DNA of 64,000 nucleotides, from the NCBI GenBank assembly GCA_015501605.1, contig JADNRZ010000024.1, positions 558,001 through 622,000 on the forward strand. Reading direction: 5' to 3'. The DNA is from Panaeolus papilionaceus. Lineage: Eukaryota > Basidiomycota > Agaricomycetes > Agaricales. Every line of letters starts with the position of its first letter. The stretch's first letter is position 1. Position numbers and translations under genes: made by a program. The notes beneath the pieces are model-generated. The model was not told the origin of the DNA. It ran no database searches and saw only the letters and a list, made by a program, of their open reading frames with translations. Below, piece by piece: positions 1 through 12,571 of this stretch.

Positions 1-1518
1 GATACGTTGACAAGTCGGACTTCATTTGGATTGGCGGTGGCCCTACAAGCTCCTGCCTACATGAAACTACTTAAGAGGTCAAGCGTGCACGTTTGCTCTT
101 GTCATGACGCGTCGAAGTGTCAAAATTAGTGTAGCAGCAATAAATTCAAGCCAACGTGGTTGAGGGACCGATTGCCAAGCGCAATGCATTTTTGATTCCG
201 TTTAGTTTAGACCACTCAACAGCCTCTTCAAATTAACGTCTCCCTGATCGAATTGAATAGTTTCCTGTGTCGCAGAGTCAACCCTGAGCGCCCTCCTGAA
301 TAATGGTGCATATTACATGTAATTACGAATGTGTCATGAAGGTAAACTTTCGGTCAACAGCGGGTAACACGTTGTAGGGGTTGCTTTGAGATTTTCGTGT
401 ACTCATGAGACGTGAGGGGTTTCTATGTCGCAGAATGACAACGAGCCGGGAGTAGGATGATACACCATATGCATTTGAGTACTATTACAGGAGATTAGTC
501 GCCCACAGACCTAAGGGATTAGAGTAGCCGCTATCAATTGCTATAAGTGTCGCAACATTCACAGACTAAAATGACACCCTATACTTCACGGCTCTAGGTA
601 TCAGTTGAAGGACGTTCCGAGGATCATGGGGCGAAAACCGGGTCAATACTGCATACTGCATGAGAAAACATACAAAAGCAGATCGATGCAGACATCACAA
701 GATGTTGTCAACAGACAGGTCATGACAGCAACAAGTGAAAGGAAAGGATCTTTGGCGCTTCTATGGTCAAAATTCTACGAGCCTATTATCTATCTATCTT
801 CCCCGTTCCCGATGTACATGTCATTGCTCTCAGCCAGGACTAACGAGTCGATGACATCTGGGCTTGGGATGCGGAGTAGTCAACAACTGGACAGCAGCTG
901 AGAGTTTGGACACGACAGACCCAGATCTAAGGATCAACTACTATTCTGAGAGATGAGAGGGTAAGTCTATGTGGGTGTGTATCTCCTCGATTAGGGTGAA
1001 CATGGGTTGAAAGATATGTGATTCGGAGGCACTGTCTCCAAAAGATTGGGACAGTAATTGTGGCTGTAGCTCCACTGAATACTCCAAACGTAAAGTAAAT
1101 AAAAACTGAATTGGAATTATTTGAATTGATATATATCGAACGACTTGTTGATAGACCCTGTAGCGCCAGAGGTGGTGTTGGTGGTAAAAGATCTGAGATG
1201 GTTGAACGTCGAGATTGCCGGGTCGATTCGCCACGTGGGGAAATGTTTATGGACCACCACGCGACCGCGTTGGACCATGACAGCAACCACGTGTATGGAA
1301 AGTGGCAGTGCGATGTTCCGTTTTTAGAGCCTCCTTGACGTTAGATACATTGCGAAGGGGGGTCTCAATATTCCATTTTATTCCATAAAACAGAAAAAGG
1401 AAGCCGTCAGAGTTTGGTCAAGGGCATACTAACAATTTCACTTGAGTCCTTTTTATTTAATTCAATCCAATCTCTTCAAGTTTATCGTTTCTCTCTTCCC
1501 CTTTCCCCAGACAACAAC
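1..1518. other. Left intergenic region and 5' flank of the DUF6593-like gene
   Basis: I see no convincing gene here. The open frames are short, several begin only at TTG, and none shows a recognisable domain or splice pattern. Just before the next gene there is a TATTTAA-like element near 1450 and a pyrimidine-rich stretch at about 1490-1510 directly upstream of the ATG at 1519, which fits a core promoter and leader. Confidence 0.5.
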
Positions 1519-2472
1519 ATGTCCTCCTCAAACACTTACACATTACTTCAATACGGTGATGATCCTCTCAGGCATCACTTCATTGATACAGAGAACAGAC
1601 CTGCTTTCTCAATGTTAGTGTTCCGACTCATTCTGTCATCGTTGCCGTCTAACTAGAATGTTGTTTTATTACCGTCATATCTACAGACAACAGGTATGTG
1701 TGGTATTTCGACGACACTGGAACAGACTACTTATCAAAATATCCCCCTAATTCAGGTTGCACAGGACCCGAATCTTGTCCTCCGGCTTACTCGTGAAACA
1801 GCGTGGTCGAGTCAACATCCAAGTATTATGGGTCCAGACAACTCCTTCTTCTACCTTGGCCCAGAAAGCACCGCAGGATTCATCATATACGGCAACAATG
1901 CCAGCAACATTCCAATGAACTTCTTCTTGAGACCGGGCAAGCGGGAACAGAGCTTGTAAGTGTTGCGTTTTATTTCATGTTCTCGGTTTATTCATCAGTC
2001 CATGTCCCGCACTTCTCAATTTACTTTATCCGGTCGATTTTTTATCGTATCTTCCATCTATTGGTGTTGACGCCGATGTATTTCTCCTCGTCCCGATATA
2101 GGTCCAGATACTTCAGAGCTCAGAGCGGGAAGGATTATAAATGGAGAATTGGTTCACATCGCATGGAGGTTCGTCGTGTTTATCTTGTGTCCCAAGATCA
2201 TGCCGTAGCTGAACATATCGTTCGTTTTCACCTGCTTCCCTTTGTGCTTCGAAAAATAAATAAAAAATCACCATCTCCTCACCAACCATCCGCCTGACCA
2301 GTGCTTCGATGGTCGCACAGTGCTTGCAACATGGGAGGTCAGCTCACCAGAACACGAATATTACGCTCGCCTACATATCAGGCAAAATGCCCTACCTCTT
2401 ATCACTGAAATCGTCACGGCTCTCATACTAAACCGCATGGCACTTGCCCTAAGCTGGCCCTTGACCTCTTAA
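1519..2472 (+). CDS. Small DUF6593-type protein, intron-rich
   Basis: Exons that close in frame: 1519-1613, 1687-1693, 1756-1955, 2102-2168 and 2302-2472, giving a protein of about 180 residues. The N-terminal part (TYTLLQYGDDPL), then LVLRLTRETAW, the central FFYLGPESTAGFI, then DYKWRI and the C-terminal TVLATWEV give the mixed beta pattern I associate with the basidiomycete DUF6593 family, whose function is unknown. No signal peptide or membrane span is seen. The second exon is only 7 nt, flanked by CTACAG and GTATGT; it joins phase 2 to phase 0 correctly and both flanking introns are normal in size (73 and 62 nt). The stop is TAA at 2470-2472. The family assignment is by motif memory; the gene model itself is well supported. 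Confidence 0.72.
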
Positions 2473-4224
2473 CATTACTCTTCCAATCCGTATCTCGTCC
2501 GCAGTCTGACCCCCCTCCCATCATTGTTATGAAGGCAGGAAGGACGAGACGGACTATCCGATTCCTCCGACTCTACGACCCACGGCTCTGTCCCACTCAT
2601 CTACCCAATTGACACTGCCCATCCAACCCAAGCCTTGCATGACATTCCAAATGTTTGCACTGACTCTAATCGCCCATGATCTCAATTATCGCACTGCTCT
2701 AACTATATCCACTACGGCAACTTACCCATCCATGTATCCATACCAATTTATTCTTTGCATCCCCCCCCCTCTTGTGTCTTCATTCCTTCGTTCTTTCGTT
2801 GCCACTCGTCTGGCATCTATTTGGGCCCACAATCTTCATGCATTGCATAGTGGTCCCGTATTTCTGTCCCCCCTCTTTCTTATTCGCTTCGTTTCATCGT
2901 GTAATAATTTGCCTCGCCTCGTCTTGGCCAACTGATTAATTGCCTTCATTGAAGACTCTGACCGATCTATGTCACCTTGAGCTGCACGGACAGCGTCAAT
3001 GGATCCAGACTTGAATTTATTACGAGGTCAGTATGAGCCAGAAGCAAGAAGCTCGGAGTTTTAGTTCAGTTTGTGCATGTCAGTCCGAATTTCAAGAGCC
3101 ATTCAGGCCATCCATCTGTCAATGACTCACTGCAGTCATACTGATGCACGCAGCTTTCACTGAAGTGGTACCACATAATTCTCATAGCGCGAAGTCGGGT
3201 ACCAAATAGGTTGGCACCTTAATGGTTAATGAGGTCATTAACACCGCGTTTTCATGACCGTGACCAAAAGCCCAAAGGCATTGGGAAACCCAGAGTGTGT
3301 TGACTTGGCGCTCCTAGTGCCAGTGGTCATGAGTAACCATACAGGAATCCCAGGGAAAGACCTAGTCATAAATCTTCAGGCCCGTTCTAGTGTCTATCAC
3401 TTACGTCGTTAGTTGGACCTTGACGTTTACTGTTAGTAACTATCATGGCATGTCATCCCCAATCAAACTCAAAAAAATAAATAAATTGGGCGGGTACATA
3501 CTCCTGACTGAGCCTGTGAGTCACCGCCTTGTCAATGCGTGTTTGCGACACCTGCCCTTTACGATTCAAAAGGGTTCAAAAAAATGTTGTTGATATTTAT
3601 TGTTGATATGTATATGTCCCAAAGACTGAACTTTATCCTGCTCTCTGTGTACTTGGCCTGGGATAGCCCCACCCCTTCAACTAATATTCAGTTGATGAAA
3701 TCATGAATCTGAAATCAGTACTGCAAGTCGTATCATCAGACCCCCAAAACGCGTTCATCACATCAAGATAACTGCGAATCCAAGAATCAGGGTGTCCTAT
3801 ATGAATGAACAAAAAAAAGGTACCCAAAAGATGCAGTTATACACCGATTCCAAACGGTCTAAACCCCGCGGCGCCGTTAAGGATGTGTTCTCTCCTCTGA
3901 ATCTATTTCAGTTGTGGCTGCCACGATTTCTCATCCGTTTTCGCAATGTCACATTTTCATCTGGTACTAATTTTTATCCAAGATACAAAACCAGTTTAGT
4001 TATTAAGCATCCCTGGCCGTTCATTTGGCGCAAACTTTATTTTCTTTCTGAGTTCTATCAACCCCAAAACGACGGGATATGTCACTGGGACTCGCCCACG
4101 ATTTTCATTTGGCTTAGGAAGTGCGGAGACCATGAGAATACGCTCATTCCTCCAGAGCCACGCCCCCTTTCCCCCTCACCCCGCCTAATCAGAACCGTCA
4201 CCACCACATGCCAGTGGCGTTTTC
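2473..4224. other. Intergenic region with short palindrome
   Basis: This stretch lies between two genes that converge here (3' ends at 2472 and 4225). No coding frame with plausible splice sites or domains was found. The open frame at 3792-4301 is chance and runs into the antisense of the next gene. The only structured element noted is the palindrome at 3225-3242. Confidence 0.5.
3225..3242. repeat. Perfect 8-bp-arm inverted repeat
   Basis: GTTAATGA, a 2-nt spacer (GG), then TCATTAAC. It is a perfect inverted repeat in non-coding DNA, with further AATGGTTAAT-like sequence just to its left. It could be a dimeric transcription-factor site or chance; the sequence alone does not decide. Confidence 0.6.
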
Positions 4225-7210
4225 TCACTTCAGTTCCTCCACCAAATCCTTCAACTTCTCCCACTCTGGCTCCTCCTCGAAGTCCCGCGTGCGGCCCATA
4301 AACGTCCTAACAAGGCTCCTCGCCTGACTACGCCATTTGCCCTCATCCTGTCCTTGCACCTTGGGCCCAAAATTCCTCAACACATCAACAATATCCTCGA
4401 CATCCACAACACCCTCTCTCCACTTGTCAATATCCTGCTCTCCCTTCTCAATCGTCCCACCCATGCTCCAGCGATATCCATCCAAATACGCCTTGAGCGC
4501 TTCCGCCCAATGGCCCTGCCAGGAATGCATCCGAGCGTAGGCGCGGAATACCCGCGGCGCCGACGCACGAGGGAGGATCGTCTTCTCGAAGAGCCCAGCG
4601 ACGGTCCTGAACAGCCCATGGCCCTCGTTGGGGTTCTGAATAGGGTTACCGTCGGGTCCAGTAGGGAGGGCCGCGAGCGCCTCCTTGGGGTCTGCAGGGG
4701 CGCCTATGACAGCTTCAACAAGGCGGTCGAGCACATCTTCGTCGATGATCATCATCCCCGTTTTTTCTCCCGTTTTCTCAATGACGCGGCTCAGGGCACG
4801 GGCGGCTTCTTGCAGCTCGCCGACGTCCATTGCAACGATCATGTAGTTGTACCACATGCGCCAGTTGTCGTAGCTGAACTTTAGGCCCTGCTTGAGAGCA
4901 CGGAACGCAAGCAATTTATTTTCGAATGGCACTGAATCGGGTGAATCCTTCAGAGTCGAGTCTTTTTTGAGCGAGGCCGTCTTATCGCTGGAATCGTTGT
5001 CCGCAGTCGTGCTATTCTCATTCTTAACGTCGATCTGAAATAAAGCAAATAAATTTAAGCACCAGAAGCAGAAGAGAAGAGCGAGAAGGACAGAACGATG
5101 GAAAAAAGAGGTGGGATAAAATTAGTCGATGAGAGCGAGAAATGAGTGGATTTGGAAATAATTCCATAAACAGGAAGAGCGAACCCACCTCTGTCGATGC
5201 CGGCCCTTGCTCATCCGCATTCTCGTCGGGGGCACTCGTACTGTCGGTTTTCTTGGTGATTCGAAGATACATGCTCGCCAAGTTGTTCCAGCTTTCCCCA
5301 TCTTCCTCATCAATCGCAACGCAACGTGAAAACGCGTCCTTCGCACCCTCCCAATCCTCAACTCTCATGCACGCGCAGCCAAGAATAAACCACGACCGTG
5401 TGTTCAGCGGATTGATCTTCACAGCTTTGTTCAAGCAGATGATCGCATCGCTGTATTTCTCCTGCTTGAAGTACAGGCCTCCCAAGGCACGCATTGCTCG
5501 TCCGGATGTGCCTTTCGACAATTTCCACGCTTGCTGATAATGCTCGGGTGCATTTGCAGGTTCCAAGTCCCCTAAGATACACCACAGCTTTGCTTCGCGG
5601 GTAGCATCTGCTGTCTGTTTGCGTTCTGCGGTCGTAGGTTTGGCGCGCGCCAGAACAGATTCTGCCTCCTCCTTCCTTCCCTCCAACAAATCGCGAACAA
5701 TAGCGATACCCTTCTCTGGCTTTTCCAACACGGCGTAGCATTTGACGACATCTTCCCACATCTCCAGTCGTTCGAAGATCTCGAGGGCGGATTTGACGAC
5801 ACCCAAGCTAAGGTATCGCGCGGCGAGCTCCTTCTCCATCTCCCATTTGCTGGGGATGGGGATGGAATAAACAAAGAGAAGGCGTTCCTGCGTGGTCGAA
5901 TCGGCGGTCGGCATCTGGTCAATCAAAGCTTGTAATTGAAGTGTTGATCGCTCCACGGTGCGGGTCCTCGTTGACTCGAGTCGTGATCGTAGTAACAGGG
6001 CCATCGTATGAACGGACCAGTTTCGGGGGTGGGATATCACTCGGGATACGTAAGGGGACATTTGCTCCGTTGTGAGACCGTGCGATGGGGAGGTGTTCCG
6101 AACATTGAGGCAGAGGGAGAGGAGGATGGACTGGTCGAGCGGGTGCAGAGCAGGCTGGGAAGAGGGGTCAATATGGCTAAGACGATTGCTTCCTCTTTCT
6201 GATGGCTTGGAAGAAGTGAACTCGGTTTGTTCGAGAAGGGTATCGTCGTTGAGAGCTAAGGTTTCGGGAAGCTTATTGGCGGAAGATGTTGCAGCAGGGT
6301 CATCTTGGTGTGTTTGCGAGTCCAAAACTTCCTTTTGTGGAGAGGCCCGGTCTGAAACAACGTCGTCCTGCGGCAGGTTGCTCTCTGCCAGGAGGACAAG
6401 CTGGCTGAGTTCGGTGACTTGAAACTTGGTGCGTTTACCGAGGGCACCGGTTAATTCATACTGGAGACCCGTGGACCTGGCCGCCTTTATGAAATACTCC
6501 GCCGAAGTCCTATCCTGACGTTGATAGTGGTGCAGGAGACCAATTTCGAGGTAAATTCGAGCAGCGAGGTCAGGTTCGCTGACGAAACTGGAGGCCAAGG
6601 GTTCGAGAGAGGTTCGAAAATCCTCTGGGAAAGACACGGGCTCATCAAGAATTTGTTCGTGTATGAGAGAGGCACGCAGTCTCCACCACGATGCTGTCTG
6701 AAGATGGTTGTAGGGAAGGTTCAACAGCAGTTGGGAAAAACGCAAGAAAGCGGTGTGTTTAGCGAGATGGTATGCAGGTTCGCCCGCAAAGGCAAGCTCC
6801 GAAATTGATTTCGATTGTAACGTGTCCTCCGTGATGCCAGTTTCCGTATCAGAGTCGTCTTTCAGTAGATCCAAAGGTTTGACATCGAGATCTGGCCCTG
6901 TCCAATTCACCTGAACAAAAGCTTGGAGACAAGCTACGGCTATTGCCAGTCGCGTCAACTCTGCCTCAGGGGAGTCGTCCGTCCGAACCTTCGCCTCTAG
7001 ATCCAAAATCCTGTTCAAAGACTGGGTGTAATTCCGAGAAGCAGGTTTGAAGAGATCGGTGGACGCCTTGCACGTCAACACATCCTTGAAGTTGCAATCA
7101 ACGACGAGCTTTGCGCTATCGATAGCCACTGTCGTCTTTGTAGGTATGTGTGCGTCCCATTTACCTCTGATTAAGGACTTTTCGACCAGGTTGTAGTCTG
7201 AGGACGACAT
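4225..7210 (-). CDS. TTC27: TTC27/Emw1 family tetratricopeptide protein
   Basis: There are two exons on the minus strand, 7210-5189 and 5034-4225, joined in phase 0 across a 154-nt intron (donor GTGGGT, acceptor TTTCAG), giving 943 residues. The start is the ATG at 7210; an upstream in-frame TTG at 7228 is not a credible start. The N-terminal half is helical without clear motifs. A TPR block lies at about residues 560-670 (GRAMRALGGLYFKQEKYSDA, NTRSWFILGCACMRVEDWEG, ESWNNLASMYLRI). After a charged linker comes the family-typical NKLLAFRALKQGLKF..NWRMWYNYM block at about 710-735. Known of the family: yeast Emw1 is essential and linked to cell-wall integrity, and human TTC27 takes part in chaperone-assisted assembly of spliceosomal U5 snRNP. 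The length is somewhat above the animal protein. Confidence 0.9.
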
Positions 7211-10200
7211 GATGAGGGCGTCTAGCAAAGATTATCGCAGGGGACGACGTTGAAGAATCAATAGATTTTAGAATTAGGAATCTACGCACACGTGCTCACG
7301 TGTATGTCATCCATCATTACCGCATTAGGACCATCTCCGAATGAGCCTAATTAGACGCGACCTTAGCGGCAGCTGAAAACGCCTCCTTCTCATGTTGTAG
7401 TGGAGCTGAAAGGAAGGAAAAGTTGAAACTCAGCTCCCTGAGTATGTCATTCATAGCTATGACTGCAAATATGCCAACCACCCAACCCTTGCCGGTATCC
7501 TATCGAACTAGAGTGAAACTCAGCTGCCGTCAGCCAGGGTTGTTTGATATATTCGTTCGAACAGACAATGGAATTCAAAATGAATGCCGTGCCCAGGTGC
7601 ATAAGCTGATTATCAATTTGGGTTAAAATTTCTATAGTTTACATCACCCTGGGGTTTGACATGAATTTCTCGAAGGAATAGATCGTATAACAACGCATCA
7701 TCATACAGCGTGATGTGGTGGCCTATTATAGGTCGAAACTGTCAATGTCAATATACTGCGAAACAATTTCGCACCGATTTCTCGGGTTATCTCCCCAAGA
7801 ACCACTCCATCCTTCTCATTGATACCGTATAAGATCTCATTCCTTGTGTTATCCACTTGGCTCCGCAATCACGAAAGAGTTGGAAGTGCTGCGATCGCAA
7901 CATTTGCTAGCCCTCCGGCACAGAAGTGTGCTTTCTGTCCTTCGCTTTACCGGTGGCCGGTCCGATTCAATACAACGACGACCAAAGTCCCAATGGGATG
8001 AAGGTATCAGGTAGGAGTTGTGCCTCGTCTGCTGTATTCGACCAGTACTTCTGCGAATCTGTAAGCTTCTTTTGGTCTCAAATTATCCTTCTATGATTTG
8101 TATATAGGTAGCATTCAAATCTCAATACACACTTAGATCTCGGATCTATGACTATTAATGAAGAGAGCGCTCTACATAGAGAACTGTGCTGGAATGCCAT
8201 TAGCTGCGTTGAGTTGGTTTGATTTCGACACAGATCTTCACATAGAGCGGCCGCAGCTCGGAAGAGGTGAGCAATCCTTTCGCTATGGGAAAAGCGGGAG
8301 AAGTACTTGCAAATGATATTTTCATCTATCCTCATCTTCACTCGTGATCATGCCACTGAACTCCAGGTGTTGATTTCGGATCAAAATTACCTTGACTGCA
8401 TAGTCGACTGCTTCCCACTCGATATGCGGACTTGAACAGGCAGGAACAGGCAGGAACGCCACTGAACCCTGCTCTTCACTTAAAACACATCCATCCTGCT
8501 ATTTCCAACGACCCCCAACCCTGGACATACCCAAATTTTCTATCAGGTCCAATTCTCACCTCACCGTATTGCACAATGGCACTCTATTACGACCAATTTA
8601 AATTTCAATAAGATATCAGTAACCTTCTGGGCTACTGGCCGCCGTAAGTATGCCAATCATTAAGTAAACCATCGACGCACCTGGACTCTAAATAGACCAC
8701 CTTGAGGGAAATCTTTATCAATCATCCAATCACTATAGACCTCTGACTTCGCGGAGTGAGTACCTGGTATGTCATGGCGCCGGTTAAGCAGTCACTCATT
8801 ACAGGACCCGTTACAATGTCCTGCCAAACCTGAAAGACCCATGGAGAGATAAGGTCCTCAGAAGGACTCCAACCGCCAGCTGCCATTGGTGTCTATTGTG
8901 TAACCAACGTCTCATTGTCCTGGAAGTGGGCCCGGGAGCCTGAGTCTAGGTTCTGCTACATCTTATCTTCGCAGTAACACACAGGTATGAAGGTTGGCAA
9001 CAAATGTGATTTTTATCTATCCCCGCTTCTGTTATACGGCGCTCGTATGGTGATGGATTTGACTGGGATGCTTCGGACGCTTTGCGATGATCCGAACGGA
9101 GTGTTGTCGATGATTCGAATGTGCCGTATTTAGGGCTTTTAGGACCTATACATTTCGAAATAGGCAGCATATTTAGAAGTAAATATAAGCTCTAGTCGAG
9201 GTTGACGAAAGCACGTCAGACTTGTTATGATGTCGGTGACAGACGATGGCAGTGGCAAAAGAGCTAATTTCATTCGTGTATGTGGAACTCGTGATCAAAA
9301 GATCAAGATAATACTGTAATGCATCCGCGAATTGAGCTCGCTGCTTCTGCCTCTCATAATCTATTCAGATGAATTCTCGGTTTGAAGCCGGAGGGGGGGT
9401 CTCTCGATAGGAAGCATGTCCAGCTCGGCGTGTACCTTGCGTCTGTCGTCTTCCGTGTCTTTATTGCGCATTACGTACTCTGCTGTTCTTAGTAGTTACT
9501 GAACCTTTACCAGTCGGAGAAATCAGTCTTAGATGTACCTTACTACAATCTTCCTTTGTCATTCTGGCTCCTATCTGAAGCCCAGAGACTGATCAGGTCG
9601 ACGAACTACCTAAGGTAACTGCGAAGTGTGCATCTTGCATAAATTTTAACTAATGACGCTTTCAGACCTTTAGAAGCCAGTTCAGCCAAAATAGTTGTTC
9701 CAAGAGGCTAATCCGGCCGAAAGATGTCAACTTGCTGGATTCTACCGTGTAGACAATGCTTCGGAGACCAGCGCGCCCACATGTCGTCCAACCCGGGTGC
9801 TGGATAGACTGCATTGAATGGGTAGCGGCTTAATATCATCAGCGCATTCATCTAAGCCAATACTTACCGCTCCACTGACATCGGAATATCCCAGTCTGCC
9901 GCGGAAGGAATAAGACCTACACTTTATTGACAGATTCACTGGGACCGTCTCAAATCTGCTGAGCGAAATTGGCAGGTCGCGCATCACCCTTTGCCCCACA
10001 TCATATATACATGAGGCACTAATAGAATATAGGTATTTTAAGACCTATCATGCCTCTTTTTGAACCTAGATCTCGCTCTCCAGTTGAAGATCGCGAACCT
10101 TCGAGTTAATCTACGCAAGCCCCTATCTGCCACTTATTTACTTAAGTATCTCGTCACGACGATCACGTGCCAAGGCCTCATAGATCCCAAAATGGAAGTA

Positions 10201-10250
10201 CACCATGTTTGTCCAATCCACCACCTCTCTGCTCCTCGACGTCGGGAATT
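7211..10250. other. 3-kb intergenic region between divergent genes
   Basis: It lies between TTC27 (minus) and the next plus-strand gene and should contain both promoters. All open frames are short and lack domains. A small direct repeat (ACAGGCAGGA twice) is at about 8438-8457. I see no mobile-element ends or RNA gene. Confidence 0.5.
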
Positions 10251-11877
10251 ATGACTGAACCACGTCGAAGTACCGTGTATGACTACTCAGATCTAAGGCT
10301 ACACCCGGATGGCTCGCGTGTTTATCAAAAAGACAGCAATAGGCAGCTCTGGCTAGCGAACAAGGTGGTGCAAACCGCGAATAAAACATGGATCGCAACA
10401 GATGCAGGAGGGTCAATGAAAGTGCGAAAGTTCCGAGGGAGAGTGAAAAAGAAAGCAGTGGAAAGCGAAGAAGGCGAAGAATTTAATTTGGACGATGTGG
10501 GTGGCCTGGATGACGCAGAACAGGACGAGTCATCGAGAGACGAAGAAGGCGAGTCAGGGCAGAAACGCAAACTGAAGAAAAAGGTCGACGGCAGGACGAT
10601 TAAACGCCGGAAATTCCTTCAGGACTATAGCTTTCTTGGCTCTGGTGATGAAAGCAAAGCTGCGTCTCCTAAACCCGCTGTTCCAATGGAACAACCAGCA
10701 ACAACTCCGCTGCCCCACCACGACCCATTTCCATTTGAGCCATCGGCGGTGAGTTTTTATTTCCCCTGCAGTTCGTTTCACTTATACACAATTTGGGAAC
10801 GGGAATGCAATGGATAGATTATGCTTACTATCGTGTTATCTAGGATCTGCTCAAATATATCCATCGTTTTGCTGCGGAATTTTATACCGAACGAGGTGAA
10901 TTGTTGAATATCTCGAGGGAGTTCAGGAAACAGAGGAAAGCTCGACGGCTCGAAAAGCTCGCCAAAGCAAAGCTGAAACGCGAAGCCAAGAAGGACGTCT
11001 CTAAACAGACAAAAGGCAAAGGAAAGGCAGCAGACAACGTGTCAGAAGAGGATGAGCACTCAGGCCCTGAACAAGAAAATGATGAGGACAAAGAATCGTC
11101 GTCTTCATCAGACGGTGAAGGCGAAGGCAAAAACGATGACGCAAATACGGACTCTGAATCTGATTATCTCTCAGAAAATGGGCCAAGTAAGGCTGGCAAG
11201 AGTGAAGGCACGAGTACCAAAGTCCAGAAAGGCAAAACGAGCACGAAGAAACGGCTACGGTGGAAGGGTCGAAAGCGGGCGGAGCTGCTCTACAAAGACA
11301 TGTACAAAATGTTTGACGGGTCAGCTTTGCTTGCTCTGGGTAAGGTTCAGATGCCACTTTCGTTAACTGGGGTCTTATTTTCCTTTTGTTTTTTCCTCTC
11401 TTCGTTACGGAACACTTGTTGGTCGCAGGCATGCTGGTTCAAGAGCAGATCGCATGCCTCTTGATGTCACAGCCTCCAGAAGGCTGGGAAGACGAAGTGA
11501 AACGTACTTACGGCGGGTATGAAGCCAGTGACGATTCAAATGACGCTGATGATGGGGATGGCGCGGACGGTTCGTTGGATGAAGACCATGACGAAGGGCG
11601 GGAACGTGGCTTGCAACTTCAAGAGGCCGCGGAGGAATCTAATATCGGAGGTAACTGATAATTTATCTCAACTCTGCGAATGCTTAATCCAGAACCACTC
11701 TCAGGAGCATTAGGAGCTAACTCTCAAGCAGCACAGCCCGATGATGCTCGTGGAAGTGAGGAACCCAACGGCCAAAATAAACCTTCCACCCCCAAAGACG
11801 ACTCGGACCCTGAAGATGTTGCATCTCCCCAGTCAGTGAGGGGTTTGTGTAGCGAAGATCTTGATGACGATTCCTAA
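10251..11877 (+). CDS. Charged nuclear protein with Rrn10-like blocks (possible Pol I UAF subunit)
   Basis: Exons 10251-10748, 10844-11339, 11429-11650 and 11693-11877 close in frame, giving about 466 residues. The last intron is only 42 nt; if it is retained the protein ends at the TGA completed at 11658. The N-terminus carries a compact block (YDYSDLRLHPDGSRVY, WLANKVVQTANKTWIATDA), then acidic and basic low-complexity sequence with nuclear-localisation-like KRKLKKK and TIKRRK. Two separated conserved-looking blocks, DLLKYIHRFAAEFYTERGEL and DMYKMFDGSALLALGMLVQE, resemble from memory the helical core of yeast Rrn10, a subunit of the RNA polymerase I upstream activation factor. Here they are split by about 130 residues of Lys/Glu/Ser-rich insert. 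The C-terminus is acidic. Gene structure is firm; the function is tentative. Confidence 0.6.
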
Positions 11878-12571
11878 ATGCTGAACACCCCAGACAGAAA
11901 AAAAATCCCTGGACCACCTTTAGATGTTCTGGAGACATCAACACTCCTGCACCCAAAAGGAGCTCGTTCGCGGGGGAGTCCCGTTATCATTAGATGAAGT
12001 GTGTTTGAACCAGACAAAGACCGCGTTCCCAGATCCCGGCTTGCTGGCGCCAGTTTCTGCCTTCACACAGCCAATCTGCACCCTCGTATTTCTCGAATTC
12101 TTAACCCACTTTGTCCTGTTTTTTCTTCTTGTGTGGGTGTTTGTGTCCGTGTTCATCGTGCCTTACAATATGAATTCATTTCGGTGCCTCAGGTCCGCGA
12201 CTTCCACGCCTAGCCACACCTCTTCAGCACATCCATCTTCGAAAATCCCAGGTCATATTCTGGGAGTTTCCTCGGAGCAATGTAGGAGGTGTGAGGCGCA
12301 AGAATTGACACACCGGGTAACCATCCTTGCACCATTGAGAGGCTGTAGTTAGGTATTTCATGAAGGGAAGGGAAGGTGAAGGTTGTGTTCTTGACTTCCT
12401 GGGAACGACAACTCGTCTTATCGCCGTATATACGGTTCAGGGGGGTTGGAAGAACGCGTGCCAGACGAGGAAGAACAGGAATGGGGGAATATATATATTA
12501 GTGCAAGGGTAATGAAGTCATAAAATACAATATTATCAGGGGGGTTGCAAGCAGATCAGGCACTTGAACAC
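11878..12571. other. Intergenic region between convergent genes
   Basis: This region lies between two genes transcribed toward each other. No supported coding sequence. The open frames at 11924-12352 have no splice logic or domain. Confidence 0.5.

Noticed and set aside
3792..4301. Plus-strand open frame of 169 codons
   Set aside because: No domain or splice logic; its 3' end overlaps the TTC27 terminal exon in antisense.
4354..4884. Long plus-strand open frame (176 codons)
   Set aside because: It is fully antisense to the conserved C-terminal exon of TTC27, whose protein motifs are clear.
7211..7228. Extended TTC27 start at 7228
   Set aside because: The codon there is TTG on the minus strand; the first ATG in frame is at 7210.
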